DNA of 64,000 nucleotides from Macrocybe gigantea (GCA_011319805.1 SJRY01000299.1:124001-188000); one strand, 5' to 3'. Shown: positions 24,421 through 37,032, counted from the first letter of the stretch. A program made the numbers and translations. The notes: generated by a model from the letters alone, not told the origin.

Positions 24421-26949
24421 ATGCTCAACAAACCTCTCCCGACGTCGTTCGCTCAGGATCAGACCAATGACCCTTCGGCATTCCTGAAGCTCGTCCTCAT
24501 CTACTTTCTGGTCCACTGTGTCTACCCTGCTGTCAAGTCAGCCGTCGCCGCGTTCGTTGTTGGCATCAGCTGGATCGCAGTGGGCATTTTTCAACTCGTG
24601 AATTTCCTCCTTCACCCCTACGTCACCTTGACTGTTCTTCTCGGGATCTTGTCTTTCCTTGCCGTCGTCACCTCATGCATTGCCTTTGAAAACAGTCCCA
24701 ACGTCCGGAAGTATCTTGTCATCCGCTCTGTGCACGTCGCTCAGCTTCTTATGGAAAGTCTATGCTGCAAAGCACGCTCTACTTCGTTGTCGTGCTTGGC
24801 TGTTATCAAGCGACCTGGCGCCATCGACAAACACGGAATAGCTCTCTTCTTCCTAGACGTCCTGTTGTGTGCCCTGCTATTGTCGTCGTCGATCGACCTG
24901 TCCTCAACCGATCTGGAGGAGTTTGAAAAACGTATCCGTCGACACATCGCTACCGCACGCAATTCCGCTCAACATTCGCAACGACAGGAGGACGGTCTAA
25001 CGCTCCATTTGTCTCACCTGCTCGAATGGCTCATCGACGGTACACTCGCCTGGTTTTTTGCAATTGTCAGCCTCTCTGGCACAGGTGACAGCCGCGTTTC
25101 GTTGGGTAGGATCATAGACTCTTCTGGCAGCGACTCCGTGGCACAAGGTATAGCTAGCACTTCAGGGGGTCTTGACCTGCATGACCTGTCGAGCACGGTG
25201 ATTCTGGATTCCTTCTCTGCCGAACAGGTTTGTCAGCCATCTAGCCGCCTTCTCGGACAGTCCTGCGCTCATGCTGTCCACCATGGCAAGCCTGGTATGT
25301 AGTACCTGTACCTTCCCTCGACTTTGTTCTGACATTCGTTCCAGCGGATGCAGTGATCTCAGCACCCCGAGGCGGCGTTTGCGAATCGTACATCAGCTGC
25401 GCCGAACTAACCCTGATCAACGAACACGGCGAGGAGAAACGCGCCCTTGATTTCGTTACCGCCAAAGATCCCAATCCAGCACCCTTTGCTCAACACCTTC
25501 AAGCGTCTATGAGCGAAATCATTGTCCTAAAGGATGTTCCCGTCTCCGACAATGGCGGCCCTGAAACGAAGAATACATCCATTGCCGAACTTGGCGATAA
25601 CCCTGATTCGTCTAGTCCGTCCGGAACGATGCCACTAAGGATGAGCCCGGCACCGAGAATCTCGTGGAAAAGGAGCAAGAGAATTGCGAAGAGCATCCGC
25701 CGATGGAGGGCGGATCAACTACCGTCTGCAGTGAGGAAAATGGGCTTGGAGATGCACCTTGTGCAGACCGCCCTGATCCCACGAACGATGGTTCCGGGAG
25801 TGAGGAGGAAGCAGCGGTGGAAGAGGTGCCAGTGGAGGCAGACCAAGAAGACGAGATTCTCTGTGAAGGCTCAGACGCTACGGCAGAACGCCAAGACACG
25901 CTCGGCGGAGCTGACGAAGAAGTCGTGGACGGTGCCCAGCAAGACGAAGCGATCACTGAAAACGATGAATACGTCGAACAAGAGACTCAAGAGGAATACG
26001 AAGAAGTTGCTGAGGAGGAAGTCGAGGAAGAGCAAGATAATACCGATTACGAGTGGCTCTACGAAGATGACCCAGACGAACCCGAGCGCGACGACATCGT
26101 GAGTGTCGTGCCCATCTCTTTTATCTCCCAATCCCTTCTGACATGATCGCTGTTTGTAGCCTACCTTGACGCTCACACTATCCGAATCTGACCCGGATTT
26201 TGGTGACTCTTGGATGCCCCTCGTCCTTGATCCAAGATGCCCCGAGTTCGGCAGCCTCCACAACGATGAAGTCGACGAAGGTTTCTGCGAGGATCTTCTC
26301 CATCCTTACTGGTTCCCAGCCAACTATCAACCGCCTCCTGCTGAAGGCTCGAAGAGGAGGAAGAGAGGAAGAAGAAGAGGAAGAAGCAGACCCCGAATAC
26401 GCATGGCTTCAAGTGGACAACGACCTTTCCATCGAACACGAGGCATCGTAAGTGTTTCATATCAAAAATCCTTTTCTCCTTCAGTTGACGAAACACGCAC
26501 ACGCACCGGTCCAGCCCACGCTGACGCTGACGCCGTCCGAGTCCCAGGACGACGGCGAGGAATGGGTCCCCCTGGTTCAGGACCCACGACAGCCCGAGTT
26601 CGGGACATATTACCGCCACGACACCGCGGCGTCCGACGACTCGGAGTCCTTCCGCAGCGACCACCTTCACGCATCGCACGACGGCAATAGCCCCCCGAAC
26701 CATCGCGCGACGATGGCGATCGAAAGCGAGGAGGACGGCTGGCAGCAGACAGGCGATGGCGCGGCGCCGGGCAAGTCCAAGATCAGCCCGCTGCCAGCGT
26801 CGAAGTCGCCGAGGACGAAAAGCTGCTCGAGCCCGTGACCATGACGTTCGAAGACTGGCTCAAATCCGTGGTGCGTGGCGCTCCTTTTTTTTTCGTCACA
26901 CCATCTCGAGTTTTATTCTCTGTTGGCGCTCACATATCTACAGTCTTAA
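24421..26949 (+). CDS. Membrane protein with repeated acidic module, unknown function
   Basis: Start ATG 24421. The N-terminus has hydrophobic segments at about residues 22-50 and 55-82 and again near 145-165, so it is probably membrane bound. The long C-terminal half is highly acidic. It is built of a two-part module repeated across introns: an acidic stretch ending YEWLYEDDPDEPERDD (about 26050-26099) then, after an intron, PTLTLTLSES...W.PLVLDPRCPEFG (26161-26260); and again EYAWLQVDNDLSIEHEAS (about 26395-26450) then, after an intron, PTLTLTPSES...WVPLVQDPRQPEFG (about 26515-26605). It ends EPVTMTFEDWLKSV plus a tiny last exon with stop 26947-26949. Frame breaks near 25624, in the AG-rich run 26350-26395, and in the G run 26769-26771 are all curable by single added bases. 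I do not recognise the family. Confidence 0.7.
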
Positions 26950-27538
26950 TCGCACTCACGAATTCAAACAATCTATTTTATTTCACTGGGATAGTTATGG
27001 TTATTCTTTCCGGATTTTTTTTTTGGTTTGATTTTTCTGCTATCTTTATTCGGTTCCGCCTTGTCGTGTTTCTTTTTGTATATAGGGGAGTAGAAAATAA
27101 AGTAGTCGAGAAAATTTGATGAGAATAAGGGCCTCTATCAAAAGAGAACAACTTTAAAAAGACGCATGTCGATTACAAGTCTCAAAACGACAAATAACAA
27201 AATTCTTCTCATTTCTTTAGTCTCATCACACGCACAATCGTAAAACAAACCCTACATAAAACACAATCCCGAAATTTTTGGACGTCATGATGCCAACGTC
27301 TAGCTAACAACTACAGGGTATATCCGAGCCAAAAGACCTTGGGGCATCAGGGCGCCACAGTGCAAGCAATACGAAAGAAAGAAGATTTGGAGGAAAACGA
27401 AGAGATGTCACCCTTCGATGACGGATTGGTCTGATACAAGTACATTGCGTTACAAGATGAAACCAAGAAACGAAGTTTGCTAAAATTATTAAAAAAGAAA
27501 ATAATTAAAAGGATGAAAGCAAGGAAGATGAAAAGGAA
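26950..27538. other. 3' flank shared by convergent genes
   Basis: AT-rich, with GAAAATAAAGTAG near 27092-27104 as a possible poly(A) signal for the plus-strand gene. No gene seen. Confidence 0.35.
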
Positions 27539-29950
27539 TCATGATCGGCCGATGAGCCCCAAGGTCTTCCCGCTCTTAGTCAGTTTCACGAGGACGGCGA
27601 CGGCGAAAGCCAGAAGGAACCATTTCCCCCACCATTTGTACCTTGATTCCGCAGTCGAGGGCCCGCTGGTTCGAGAAGGGAGGCTTGGGAATAGTACGCG
27701 TGCACGCTTCTCTTTAGAGGCCTGCGTCCAATTAATCAAAGACAAGATCGTCAGCAAGGAGCAGACAATCAGCGACGACCTGGACTAACGTTGTATGGGG
27801 GGAATCGGAAGGAAAGGAAAATATCAACCCTAAAGCGGCAAATGGGAAAATGACGTTCATGATCATGTCAGATGCACAAACGTACCAGCTTGGATTGTCG
27901 AGCGATGCTCGAAGATGAGTGAACAAGTCAAAGGAGTACTTGCCAGTATGAGCGCCGTCTGGAAGGGATGTGTCAGAAAGGCGAAGCTCTGTTCAAGATG
28001 AAATATTTTACATCCGCTTGGGCCCACGCCGCCAAAAGGAAGACCGTCGGCTGTGTTTGGGATGATAAGTGGTATGCTAGAAGCTGGTAGACAAGAGGAA
28101 CCTGCCTCCTGGGTGAATGACGGTTTCATTCGCTATAGCGGCCCACTCTGCGTATTGCCGAAAACTGAATATCACGGTCGGACTCCGTTCCGCTACCAAG
28201 ATCGGATAATATGTACCTTTTTGCTTGAACGCAGAGTCTTGTGAAAAGACGTAGAGTGCAAGTGGATGATCACTACGTATCATGAGCAGGAAGAGATAAC
28301 CGGAAGGAATGGAACGGACCGGGCATTCACAAAAGCGATGGCCTCATCCACGTCTTCCACCGGAACAATGGGCAAAATGGGGCCAAATATTTCTCTGCAA
28401 CAAATGACTGTGAAGATAAACCCAAGACCAAAAGAAGCGAAACGCACTCGCTCATCAATGAATCGTCAGCACCTACATCCTTGACGACAGTCGGCTCAAT
28501 GTACTTCTTCTCTTCATCTGTGTCTCCTCCAAATACAATGGTTCCTTTTGTGTTATCCAACAAAGTCTTGATGCGCTTGAAGGCTTGCGGAGTGACAATG
28601 CGTGAATACGTGCCTTCTTTCTTGGGAGCCAATTCTTCCGACGGATAGAATGATTTGTACCTGGAAAAGAGACGTTAAAATTGATTAAGAAGGCCTAACA
28701 TTATTTTTGAACTCAACGTGTCTTTCAAAGCTTCGACGAATTTATCTTGGAAGGAACGCGGGACTAGGATGTAATCCGGAGCAACGCAGGTCTGGCCTGC
28801 GTTGACGACTTTGCCCCACAGAATCCTACGGGCAGCCGTCTGCAGGTCGCATTTAGGATCGATAATCACAGGAGATTTGCCTAGATGTATGCGTGAGATA
28901 TGGCTTCAAAAGAGAAAGGCCTTAGAATTTGACCTCCGAGCTAGAAATGATGGTGAGCTTGGAACGGAAATGATGTAGAGAATATTCACTTCTAGGGTCA
29001 CAGGTGTGAGATGGTGAGCAGCGGCTGTAGCAACTATTCGTCCGACGCGTCCGCCTCCTGTATACAGGACTATGGGATATCCCTCTTACCGACATAGTCA
29101 AAAGACAGCGTTAAACAACGCACTATGATCCCAGGCAAGGGAAAGAAGCTGAGATTAGCGGAGAATGTCAATATGTGAATATAGTCACAGGTTGGCAATG
29201 TCTTTACCTTTGTGCTCTCAGCAACGGAGCCATTCACAACTCGTACGAGGTCTTGATCCAAATATTTTGGAACAAGCTCGGCGAAAAGGGAGCTTACGTT
29301 TGGCGTCGATTCCGAAGGCTTTATGACGACCGCATTCCCAGCTGCAATCGCGCCGACCTGTAAGGAGTGAAAGAGGTCAGAAAACGCATGTATGCGCGGC
29401 TCCGTGTCGCGAACGAGACTGTCACTCACAAGAGGACCGATGGTCAACCAGATGGGATAATTGAACGGACTGATGATCAACACAACGCCCTTCGCCTCCT
29501 TGTAAATTGTCGGCCTCATGGCTCCAAAGGTGAGCGAAAACGGCGCTCTTGTGGGCTTGGCCCATTTCTCGACAGAATTGTATGCGGCTTTAGCGTCTCC
29601 GATGCTGGGGTTAATTTCGAGGCTAATAAAAACGAAAAACAGCCAAGTCAGTGTATGGTATGGACGTTCCTGGCACGTATTGAAACGCACAAATAGCATT
29701 CTAGCTCAGGCCTGCCTAAGTCCGCCGTCAAAGCCTCCTGAAACGCCTTTGCGTTGTCCTTGAGCATGTAGGCGAGCTGAAGCAGCTGATGCTTTCGGTA
29801 TGCGATGGATTTAAGCTTCCCAGACTTGAAGCCAGCCTGCAGAGCGGAGTGGATCTTTTGGGCAGGGAGAGTCTCAGACCATGTGAACGGTGCTAAAGCT
29901 GTACTCGCCTCATCAATATCTTGCAATGAAGTATATGCAAGCTCTTTCAT
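27539..29950 (-). CDS. Fatty-aldehyde-type dehydrogenase (ALDH3 family), C-terminal membrane anchor
   Basis: NAD(P)-dependent oxidation of aldehydes to acids. Start 29950 ([16 protein letters not shown]). Motifs in order: [20 protein letters not shown] (about 29450-29510), [14 protein letters not shown] (about 29310), [16 protein letters not shown] (about 29030-29070), VTLELGGKSPV (rebuilt across two introns, holding the catalytic Glu), [11 protein letters not shown] with the catalytic Cys (about 28770-28800), [10 protein letters not shown], and [12 protein letters not shown] (about 28020-28050). After the catalytic domain the chain ends in a basic stretch and a hydrophobic helix ([12 protein letters not shown], about 27575-27610) with a short tail to stop 27539. 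That is the layout of tail-anchored microsomal or peroxisomal fatty aldehyde dehydrogenases. About ten exons. Confidence 0.93.
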
Positions 29951-30694
29951 CTCGTTCGATTGCTGAAAACCTGGTTGGATTATTGTTGGACCAGGGGAAG
30001 TAAATAAGATGATATGGCAGTTCTTATGTCTCGCCGATCATGTGTCTCCGGTGCGTGTTTGTCCCTGTTGACCACGTTGAGATTTGCACCCGCGGTTCGT
30101 AGCGCTACCAACGACACATCATCTCGCCGTACATGTCCCGGAAATCACACGCGAACACATGTGAATACTTGCCGCCTTCAATCGGTAAGATCTTCATATA
30201 CCTTTGGTCCTGGAAACTTAGCAGCGATTTGTATAGTCGATGTATGTATCCTCAAGGCGGCTCTGTGAACACTTGATCAATTCCACCACGGCATGATACA
30301 TAGAGGAAGACGCCTTCTGAATATGTTGAACTCTTCGACGCTGCTTACAGCTCGCGAGAACTCTACGAACACTTTGAGTCAATTGCATCCGGTTCTCTAT
30401 GCGCCTGACGAGACGGATTCCTGACGCGAAGCATGGTTGACTTGACTATAGGGCGTGCGAGACGGTTGTTCACTTGCAGGGCACGAGCGTCTGGTGATCT
30501 AAATCATCTACGGGAAGGTGCGCCTCCGATACCAGACATTACGCGTTACGTGTCGCTGTCAGTCGCGTCAGTGTCATTCCCACATTGAACGCGGTCCAAA
30601 TCAAATTTCCAACCATGACGTCATCAGTCACGCATGTTCCCCGCAGACTGCTTAACTATCATACACTCCGCCAGATTCGCAAGGTGTGCAGGCC
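29951..30694. other. Divergent promoter region, ALDH and CorA genes
   Basis: No gene seen. Contains an ACGCGT at about 30541; otherwise unremarkable. Confidence 0.35.
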
Positions 30695-33614
30695 ATGGTT
30701 CGGCACAGTGCTCGTTCTAGTCCAGATTCAGCTATCCGCCGCACCCAGATGTTTCCTCACCACCAACCCATCACGAGACGTCACACAGAATCTTCCGTTG
30801 TCCGGCATCATGATAATTCCGGCCCATCTGCGCGTCCAGAGGCGGTAACGATATCGCATGACGAAAGTGATGATTCCGAGGACGGCGAAGAGGGTCGCGG
30901 TAGAGCCAGCGAGCGTGATTATGATAAAGACGGGCGATACCAGCCTACAGAATCTACTGTCGCTGAAAGCTTTGCGGGCGCCGAGCCCGGGATCAATCCG
31001 CGCCAGAAATGGGTCTCTGAGCGTTTCGGAGTACATTTCAGGCAGGAATGCGTAATAGAAGTCGTCGACTACTGCAGCGAGGACGCCATATTCATGCAAT
31101 TTGGAAACAAGGACTTTCTCGATTTCATGGATGAAGATGACCCCACTAGCGCTGTGGACGAGGACGCGAGCTCTGGTTCAGAGGAAAATGGAAGAGGCAA
31201 GCGGAGGAACGCATCGACAACGCCAAAATGGGTCAGGTGGATCAATGTCAGTGGCATCGACTGGAAGGTCATTAGCGCCCTCGCGCTGAAATATGGTAAT
31301 ACAATACGGTGGTCACTTTCTACCGATTTTTCTCACTTTTAATTACAGAGCTTCACGACTTGGCCTTAGAAGACGTTCTCCGTGAACAGAGACACAACCA
31401 GTCCAAAGCAGACTATTATCGGGCGCACCTTTTCATCCGCATCCTTTGTCATATCCTCTTGCCCCCTGGCGCAACTGTCCCCTCGCAGCAAAACCATCCA
31501 AGAGCAAATCACCTACCCACGATACTCGAGACTTTGCACCCGACAATGGAATCTCCTTCGTCCGACCATAACCGATCTCAGTCCCCCAACTCGCCCTCGT
31601 TTATGCAGAAGCTAAAGTCCATATTCAGAAGAAAAAGAAGTGACAGTCGCCAAGCAGATTCATCACTGCCTTCCGAACGGCCTTCTCTCCAAACGTCTTC
31701 TTCCAAGGCCATGGACGACTTAGAACGCGGTCAGCCTCCAAGCCCCGATGGCATCAATGGCGTCCAAAATGCAGACGAGAAGATCGGACTCCAAAGGTGC
31801 CAGCCATTGGAACCTGCGGAAATTCTTGATGCACCGGGACTTCCCATGGACGACCATGACGGCAACACGCAAAATCTCAGACGTTTGCGCAAGCCCAGGT
31901 CTACAGAGGTCATAAAACGGCGTTTTACCGGGCTCGCGGTTTCGCCGAGACAGGTCAGATTTACCAAGTCCCCTCCTAGCTCCGTCGTGCGCCGCTCACT
32001 TTCCCTGATGTCCACAGGTCCGCCCAGGGAATTTGCTCCCGATCAATGCTCTTATGAAGGGTGACAGGGTCAATGTCCGACATGAGCCCATGTCAATATT
32101 CCTCCTGCGGAATGGGAGCACTGTCATCTCAATCCATCCAACGGCAAGGCTCAGCATGACCGCGCCGATAAAGTCCCGACTGCATAGGCCTGAGTCGGTC
32201 CTGCGCATGTCAGAAGATGCATCGCTCTTGGTGGAAAGTTTGCTTGATCTGGGTAAGACTTTTTTCTCATTTCTTTTCCTGAGTGGGAAATGAAAACGCA
32301 TAAAGTTGTGGATAGGGTGCTGGAGGTGACGGATGAATACCAGGCCAGGATAAACAAGCTGGAGCACGAGGTTCTCCTGAGACCCCAAATGCACTACGTG
32401 CGACGTTGTATGTGTACTGCCCCTTGATTATCGTGAGGGATGTCTTAACGTCTCACATCTCATCGGTGACTCCAGTGCACATCCTCTCGGGCGACCTGAT
32501 TATGCACAAGCGAACGCTACAACCCATGAAGGCGATGTTGTTCGGCTTGCGCATGTACGACTACGACCGGTGTGTCGCGCTCGCGGAAGGCGAAGTAGGC
32601 GGTGCACCGTTCTCGACTGTGCAGCACGGCGGTAGCACTGGTCGGGCGCGCGCGGACACGGCTCACACAGCCGGGACGATCGTAGGATGGGACGACTGGG
32701 GTGAGGGTCGAGCAGGGCTCGAGGCGGGCGGTGCGGATGTAGATGCCGAGGATGAGCAGCGGGTTGCTGAGCCTGAGGATGAGGAGCAAAGAGGTACGGA
32801 CGATGCTAAGTTTGGAGAAAGGACGCATGTGCGGAATAAGCCCCGGAAACGGAGACGCCGGAGGACGAAATCGAAGCAGGTGCAAGGGTATCTGAGTTAC
32901 AAGACCAAGGTCTATTTGGTCAGTCCGTCCATTTCTTCCATTCCCTATATCTGTCCTTATCCTCTTGTTGGATCTGTCTAGGCGGACGTCTGCGATCATA
33001 TCGACTATATCCTGACTAGCTTGGACATGTTCGCTGGGATCTCTGAGAACCTCATCAACTATGCATTCAATGTGCGCTGACAATGTCTAGGTTAATGACG
33101 TTCAGCTCACTTTTCCCTGTTGCTCCAGATGGCCTCTTACGAGTTGAATATGGTCATGTACGTGCCTCGCTTGCTGTAACGTTTATGACATCTGACCGTT
33201 TGGCTATGCAGGCGAAGACTGACGCTCGCGACGATCCTGTTCCTCCCACTAACTCTCTTGACTGGATATTTTGTGCGTTTGCGTTCCTTCTAATGGTCTA
33301 TCCGGAAACTTGACAATTGTCTGAACCTCGCAGGGCATGAATATCCTGTCTTCGCATCATTCAGAGAGCTAGTGCGTTCCGATTTCTTTTTGTTCTGTCC
33401 GGCTGGGTCTTTGATCCCTCCACTCTTCAGCTTTTGGGTCATCGCTGTCCCACTCATGGCGGGTATCATTCCGCTGTTCATGTGGTCCGATATCGCGCAG
33501 CTCGTTAGTTACTTGCGCAGGAGGATGGATATGCGGAGGAGCATTCGAGGTTCGTTGTTTTGGTTGAACTTTGCGCTTTCTGACTGTGCTCTAATTTTCT
33601 CCATAGGACTGTGA
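30695..33614 (+). CDS. CorA-type Mg2+/divalent-metal transporter
   Basis: The C-terminal half shows the CorA core: KRTLQPMKAMLFGLRMYD (about 32510-32570), a long helix interrupted by a charged loop (32700-32880), ADVCDHIDYILTSLDMFAGISENLINYAFN (32982-33069), MASYELNMVMRRLTLATILFLPLTLLTGYF (TM1), the GMN signature right after an intron (33334-33342), and TM2 FWVIAVPLMAGIIPLFMW (33427-33480). It ends RRSIRGL at 33614. The N-terminal half is a long Ser/acidic extension (DESDDSEDGEEG, FRRKRSDSRQ) typical of fungal members. Start could be ATG 30695 or ATG 30749. After GMN the frame breaks at about 33342 (AATAT; one more T gives GMNYPVFASFREL). Likely in plasma membrane or vacuole. Confidence 0.85.
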
Positions 33615-35362
33615 CTAGCACGGTGACAGGAGAAGCTGTTGCATTCTCAAACGGAGTGGTGCTGCTCAGGGTAGTCGAAGGACTTCCTAGTTCCTGATAT
33701 GATTATTTGAAAAAGGACAGGAAGAGCTGAATCCACATTCCACCGGGCTATCTGATTACATGAGGAACTACCCGCCTAGTGTGCAGGACAAGTGATGTGG
33801 CGTAACAGGCCCTTGCGCCTTTTGGGCCACGTTGTGCGCAAGATGAGGGGCGTAGAAAAGCAGAAAGTGATGAGAAGTTGCGAGGAGCAAGACACAGGAG
33901 AGCCGCTCTTGTCTTTCAAAAAAAGGGAAGAAAAAAAAAAGAGCGGTGGCATTTCATCCGCTTCACTTGAAAACGTATGTGGCACCAAGTGAGTAAATGA
34001 GAAATTAACACAGCATCACCCGGCCGCCCACGACAGCGATGACCTGCTTAATCACTTTGCACGGGTTTCAACGCTTTGTTTTAGAAACATCTTGCACCTA
34101 ATCAATGCTCAATTTCAATCCGAAGCACGTCAACATGGACAGCTGGAAACTGAAGAAGCGCGAGCTGTCAGAGCGGTAGTCGAAAGTGTCTGATGAGAAC
34201 ATGGAAGAGTTGTACAAGAACGTTGTTGATGATGCATAGGCAAAAGCAAATGTAACATCCTTACCATCATACTGTAGATATTCGAGCGTAGTGATAATCT
34301 TGCTGACCGATGGTAACGGCTTTCAATGCAGTGCACAATTGATTCCTTCTTGAAGCCATCGGTACGACTACAGAGTCCTGTCCCAAAGGCGAAAACTCCA
34401 AGCACCCAGTGGAGCAGCTCGTCCTTTTGATGAAGCACACACCCTCTTCCAAGACTCAAAGACCACACAAGCAAGCACTCTGAAGCCACTCGTCAAATCT
34501 CATTGCAATCACTTGTGTACTACTATCATCAAGTCTCTTCAAAGAAGCAAGGTTTTCGATCTCTTTCTGTCAATCGCTTCACCCGTTGCTACGTTTGCAC
34601 ATCGTCAGATCAGCACCTATCACGTCGGGTCATCTTTCATTCCTTCCCATGACAGAGACACCTTTTGATTGACATCCTTCACTTAAGCTTGTCGGCTGTG
34701 AGAAATGGATCGAAGCCGGTGCTGATCTTTCAATTGGACACTGAACAAAGTTCCGGATTCATGGTCGGATTCGGCTGATCCCCGTCAGCCTTGACACAAC
34801 CTGTTCTCGATTCAGTCTACAGTTCCGGTCATGATTCGAGGATGACCCTGATCATCACTGATCGTAACTCAGGAACTTTTTTAATCGTTCACTTGTTTGT
34901 TGTCAACATCTGTCATCCTTGCATTTTCTCGTCTTCACAAATTCTGGCCTTCTGCTTCAAATTCAATTGGGAAGCTAAGAGTGCAGAAACAAGATGCTGA
35001 AACGTACATCTTTGCTCTACAACGGCTTCAGGTCTCCAATGGTGAATCTGAACTTACGAAACGTTCGGTCGCTTTGATCACTGCCTCTCCGAATCATTCT
35101 CGAACTTGAAGGTGTCTCTCATGCCCAACGAAGGCTTGAACAGCAGTAGCGTTCATTTTGTGGCTTCTGGTAAGAAGCAAGGATGTGCCGTGCCAATGAA
35201 TCCTTCAGGCCAAAGTTCTGTGCGCTCTCGACGATCGGCACCGACGAAACAGCTTCCAGCTTCACGGCAGCGGCTCTTGCGAGCATATGTGTCCCTCTTG
35301 GTCTTTTGTTCCCTGACTGATCGGGTTTACTCGCCTCCCCGCCGAAGGCAACGAAGGAGGCA
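33615..35362. other. 1.7-kb interval without a convincing gene
   Basis: Frames such as 34130-34489 (-) and 35106-35387 (+) lack motifs and splice signals. The right end is the promoter of the secreted peptide gene. Confidence 0.4.
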
Positions 35363-35385
35363 ACGTCCTAGATTGCATAGGACGT
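35363..35385. promoter_or_regulatory. Perfect inverted repeat upstream of a secreted-peptide gene
   Basis: ACGTCCTA (35363-35370) and TAGGACGT (35378-35385) form perfect 8-bp arms around a 7-nt spacer, 65 nt upstream of the TATA box at 35451. Could be a dimeric transcription-factor site; no factor assigned. Confidence 0.35.
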
Positions 35386-35450
35386 GAATCCTGTGAACTC
35401 CTCCCCATGGCCGAGCGACTGCCAAATGGGAGAATAGGAAGGCCTTGGAG

Positions 35451-35458
35451 TATAAAAA
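35451..35458 (+). promoter_or_regulatory. TATA box of the secreted peptide gene
   Basis: TATAAAAA 105 nt before the ATG at 35556. Confidence 0.6.
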
Positions 35459-35555
35459 TGGCTGCCACTGCAGCCCACTTTCCTCCAACGCAGGTCGTTT
35501 CACAAACTCCCAACAAAGAAATCAATCTTCCAACCAACTTTTCTTATTAACAAAC

Positions 35556-36067
35556 ATGCAATTCAAGGCCCTAGCCGTTGCTTTCGCCGCTGTCCTCATT
35601 TCTTCTGTCGCGGCTTCGCCTGTTGACTTTTCTGGTGGGCTGAACACGTCCCTATCTTTGTCCTCATCGTATCTGACCGAAATCAGATGAACTTAGTGAC
35701 CTCTTGTTGCGCCGTGACGTGTATGAGGAGTTGACCATGCTGACATATTACACAGTGATGGATATTGACGTCTTATTCCTTTTGACAGTGAGGAAGATGC
35801 CATGGCCATCCTCAGCAAACGAGGCTGCAATGTTGGAGAAAGGAAGTGCATCGGCAACGTTCCCGCTCGATGCAATGCGCACAATACCTGGATCATGGGC
35901 AATCCGTGCAAAGGTAACACGTAGTACGTTAAATCTTTCTGAATTTTGGCTGTTTCCAAAGATGGTTGATATTTGTGATGACCAGTTGTTCTGGTGGCCG
36001 GTGCATCGAGCGCTCGCCATCCCCGTCACCAGGGAGGGGAGGCAGCAGGTCCTCTAGGAGGGGTTGA
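35556..36067 (+). CDS. Small secreted cysteine-rich peptide with prepro region
   Basis: Start ATG 35556 with a clear signal peptide (MQFKALAVAFAAVLISSVAA, cleavage near ASP). Exon 2 (after an intron ending CAG at about 35685) reads DELSDLLLRRDV, exon 3 reads EEDAMAILSKR followed directly by GCNVGERKC. The RR and KR pairs look like Kex2 sites, so a mature peptide of about 35-60 residues starting at GC is likely. It would have six cysteines spaced roughly C-x6-C-x7-C-x10-C-x2-C-x4-C, then a Ser/Pro/Arg-rich tail. The last junction (acceptor near 35988) needs one more G to reach the frame with cysteines 5 and 6; without it the tail is cysteine-free and stops at 36101. Family not recognised. Confidence 0.65.
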
Positions 36068-36465
36068 ACCACTAGTGTCTGATGTTGTCACCGCTAGTTG
36101 ACCAATGCATGTATTGTTGAGAAATGCGATTGGTATGATGTTCATTTGACTGGATTATGATGACCGCTGGGGATTCCTGCAGTAATTGCGAAGGATATTG
36201 CCAAAGACGAAACAGACGCAATGCGATATACGGCCACTGCATCGGTGTCTAAGAGCACTAATGCACACCATCCACCATAAACCCGAAATGGTGTGAAGGG
36301 ATTCAATAGGCGTACTGCGGGAAATACCAGAAGGCTGCATCGAGGATTGACAGCACAGAAATATTTTAACCCTTGCATTTCCCCGCCTTGCTACATGCTG
36401 AAGACCCACCCACCACCGACCAGTGGGCTTCATTCAGTAACATCCCGTCCCATTCCGTCCTCCAG

Positions 36466-36972
36466 TCATGGTCTAGTGGGCTCAGATGTTTGTTGGGGTG
36501 CCGGTGGAGCTTGAACCCTATAGAAGTAATAACAATCTCCACGTTCTTGACTAGTGGGACTCGGATGCTCGATGCACTGTTCATCAACATATCTCTTAAA
36601 CCCCGCTATATGCAAGTTCTGCCCTCGGGCCGGCAGGCTTGCACAGGTCGCCTCCAAAATGTTTCGGAATTTCTGATATTGATCGCCACACCTGTTCACC
36701 GTAATATCAGGGCGACATTTAATGAGGGGTGGATAGAAAGCGCTGAAGACGAGGCCAGCCAAATTGACATACGGATTGTGACCCGACTGTTTCTTCCCCC
36801 CAGATCCACTGCCTTCCTGGTACATCAATAAACCTCGTCGCTGGAGACGATACGCGCCAGGCGATGCATCTCGGCGCACAACGCCGCGTGCTCGATCTTC
36901 GTGAAGCGGATGTGCCCAAACTTGACAAACGAAAGAAAGGAGAAGCAACTTGAAGGCGGTGCTGAAGATCAT
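36466..36972 (-). CDS. Small secreted cysteine-containing protein (tandem copy 1)
   Basis: Intronless, 168 residues. Signal peptide MIFSTAFKLLLLSFVCQVWA, then a propeptide-like part with RR at GVVRRDAS and QRRGLLMYQE. After the second RR comes a Gly/Ser/Lys stretch and a conserved domain NPYVNLAGLVFSAFYPPLIKC with further cysteines at VNRC, EATC, DEQC and GDC. It is near identical to the gene at 37479-37940 for the first 45 residues and diverges later. Its C-terminus is longer (APPAPQQTSEP) because the stop after GDCYY has been lost. A TATA box (TATAAAAG, minus strand, 37033-37040) lies 61 nt upstream. Likely secreted effector-like or matrix protein; function unknown. Confidence 0.75.
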   Translation of the reverse strand: MIFSTAFKLLLLSFVCQVWAHPLHEDRARGVVRRDASPGAYRLQRRGLLMYQEGSGSGGKKQSGHNPYVNLAGLVFSAFYPPLIKCRPDITVNRCGDQYQKFRNILEATCASLPARGQNLHIAGFKRYVDEQCIEHPSPTSQERGDCYYFYRVQAPPAPQQTSEPTRP

Positions 36973-37032
36973 GGCTACGAAAAGTCCAGCTCTTTCGTCT
37001 TTGTTTCCTTTCTGTGAGCATTTTGATTCGCT

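Noticed and set aside
34130..34489. 119-codon minus frame
   Set aside because: Composition and lack of splice or promoter signals do not support it.
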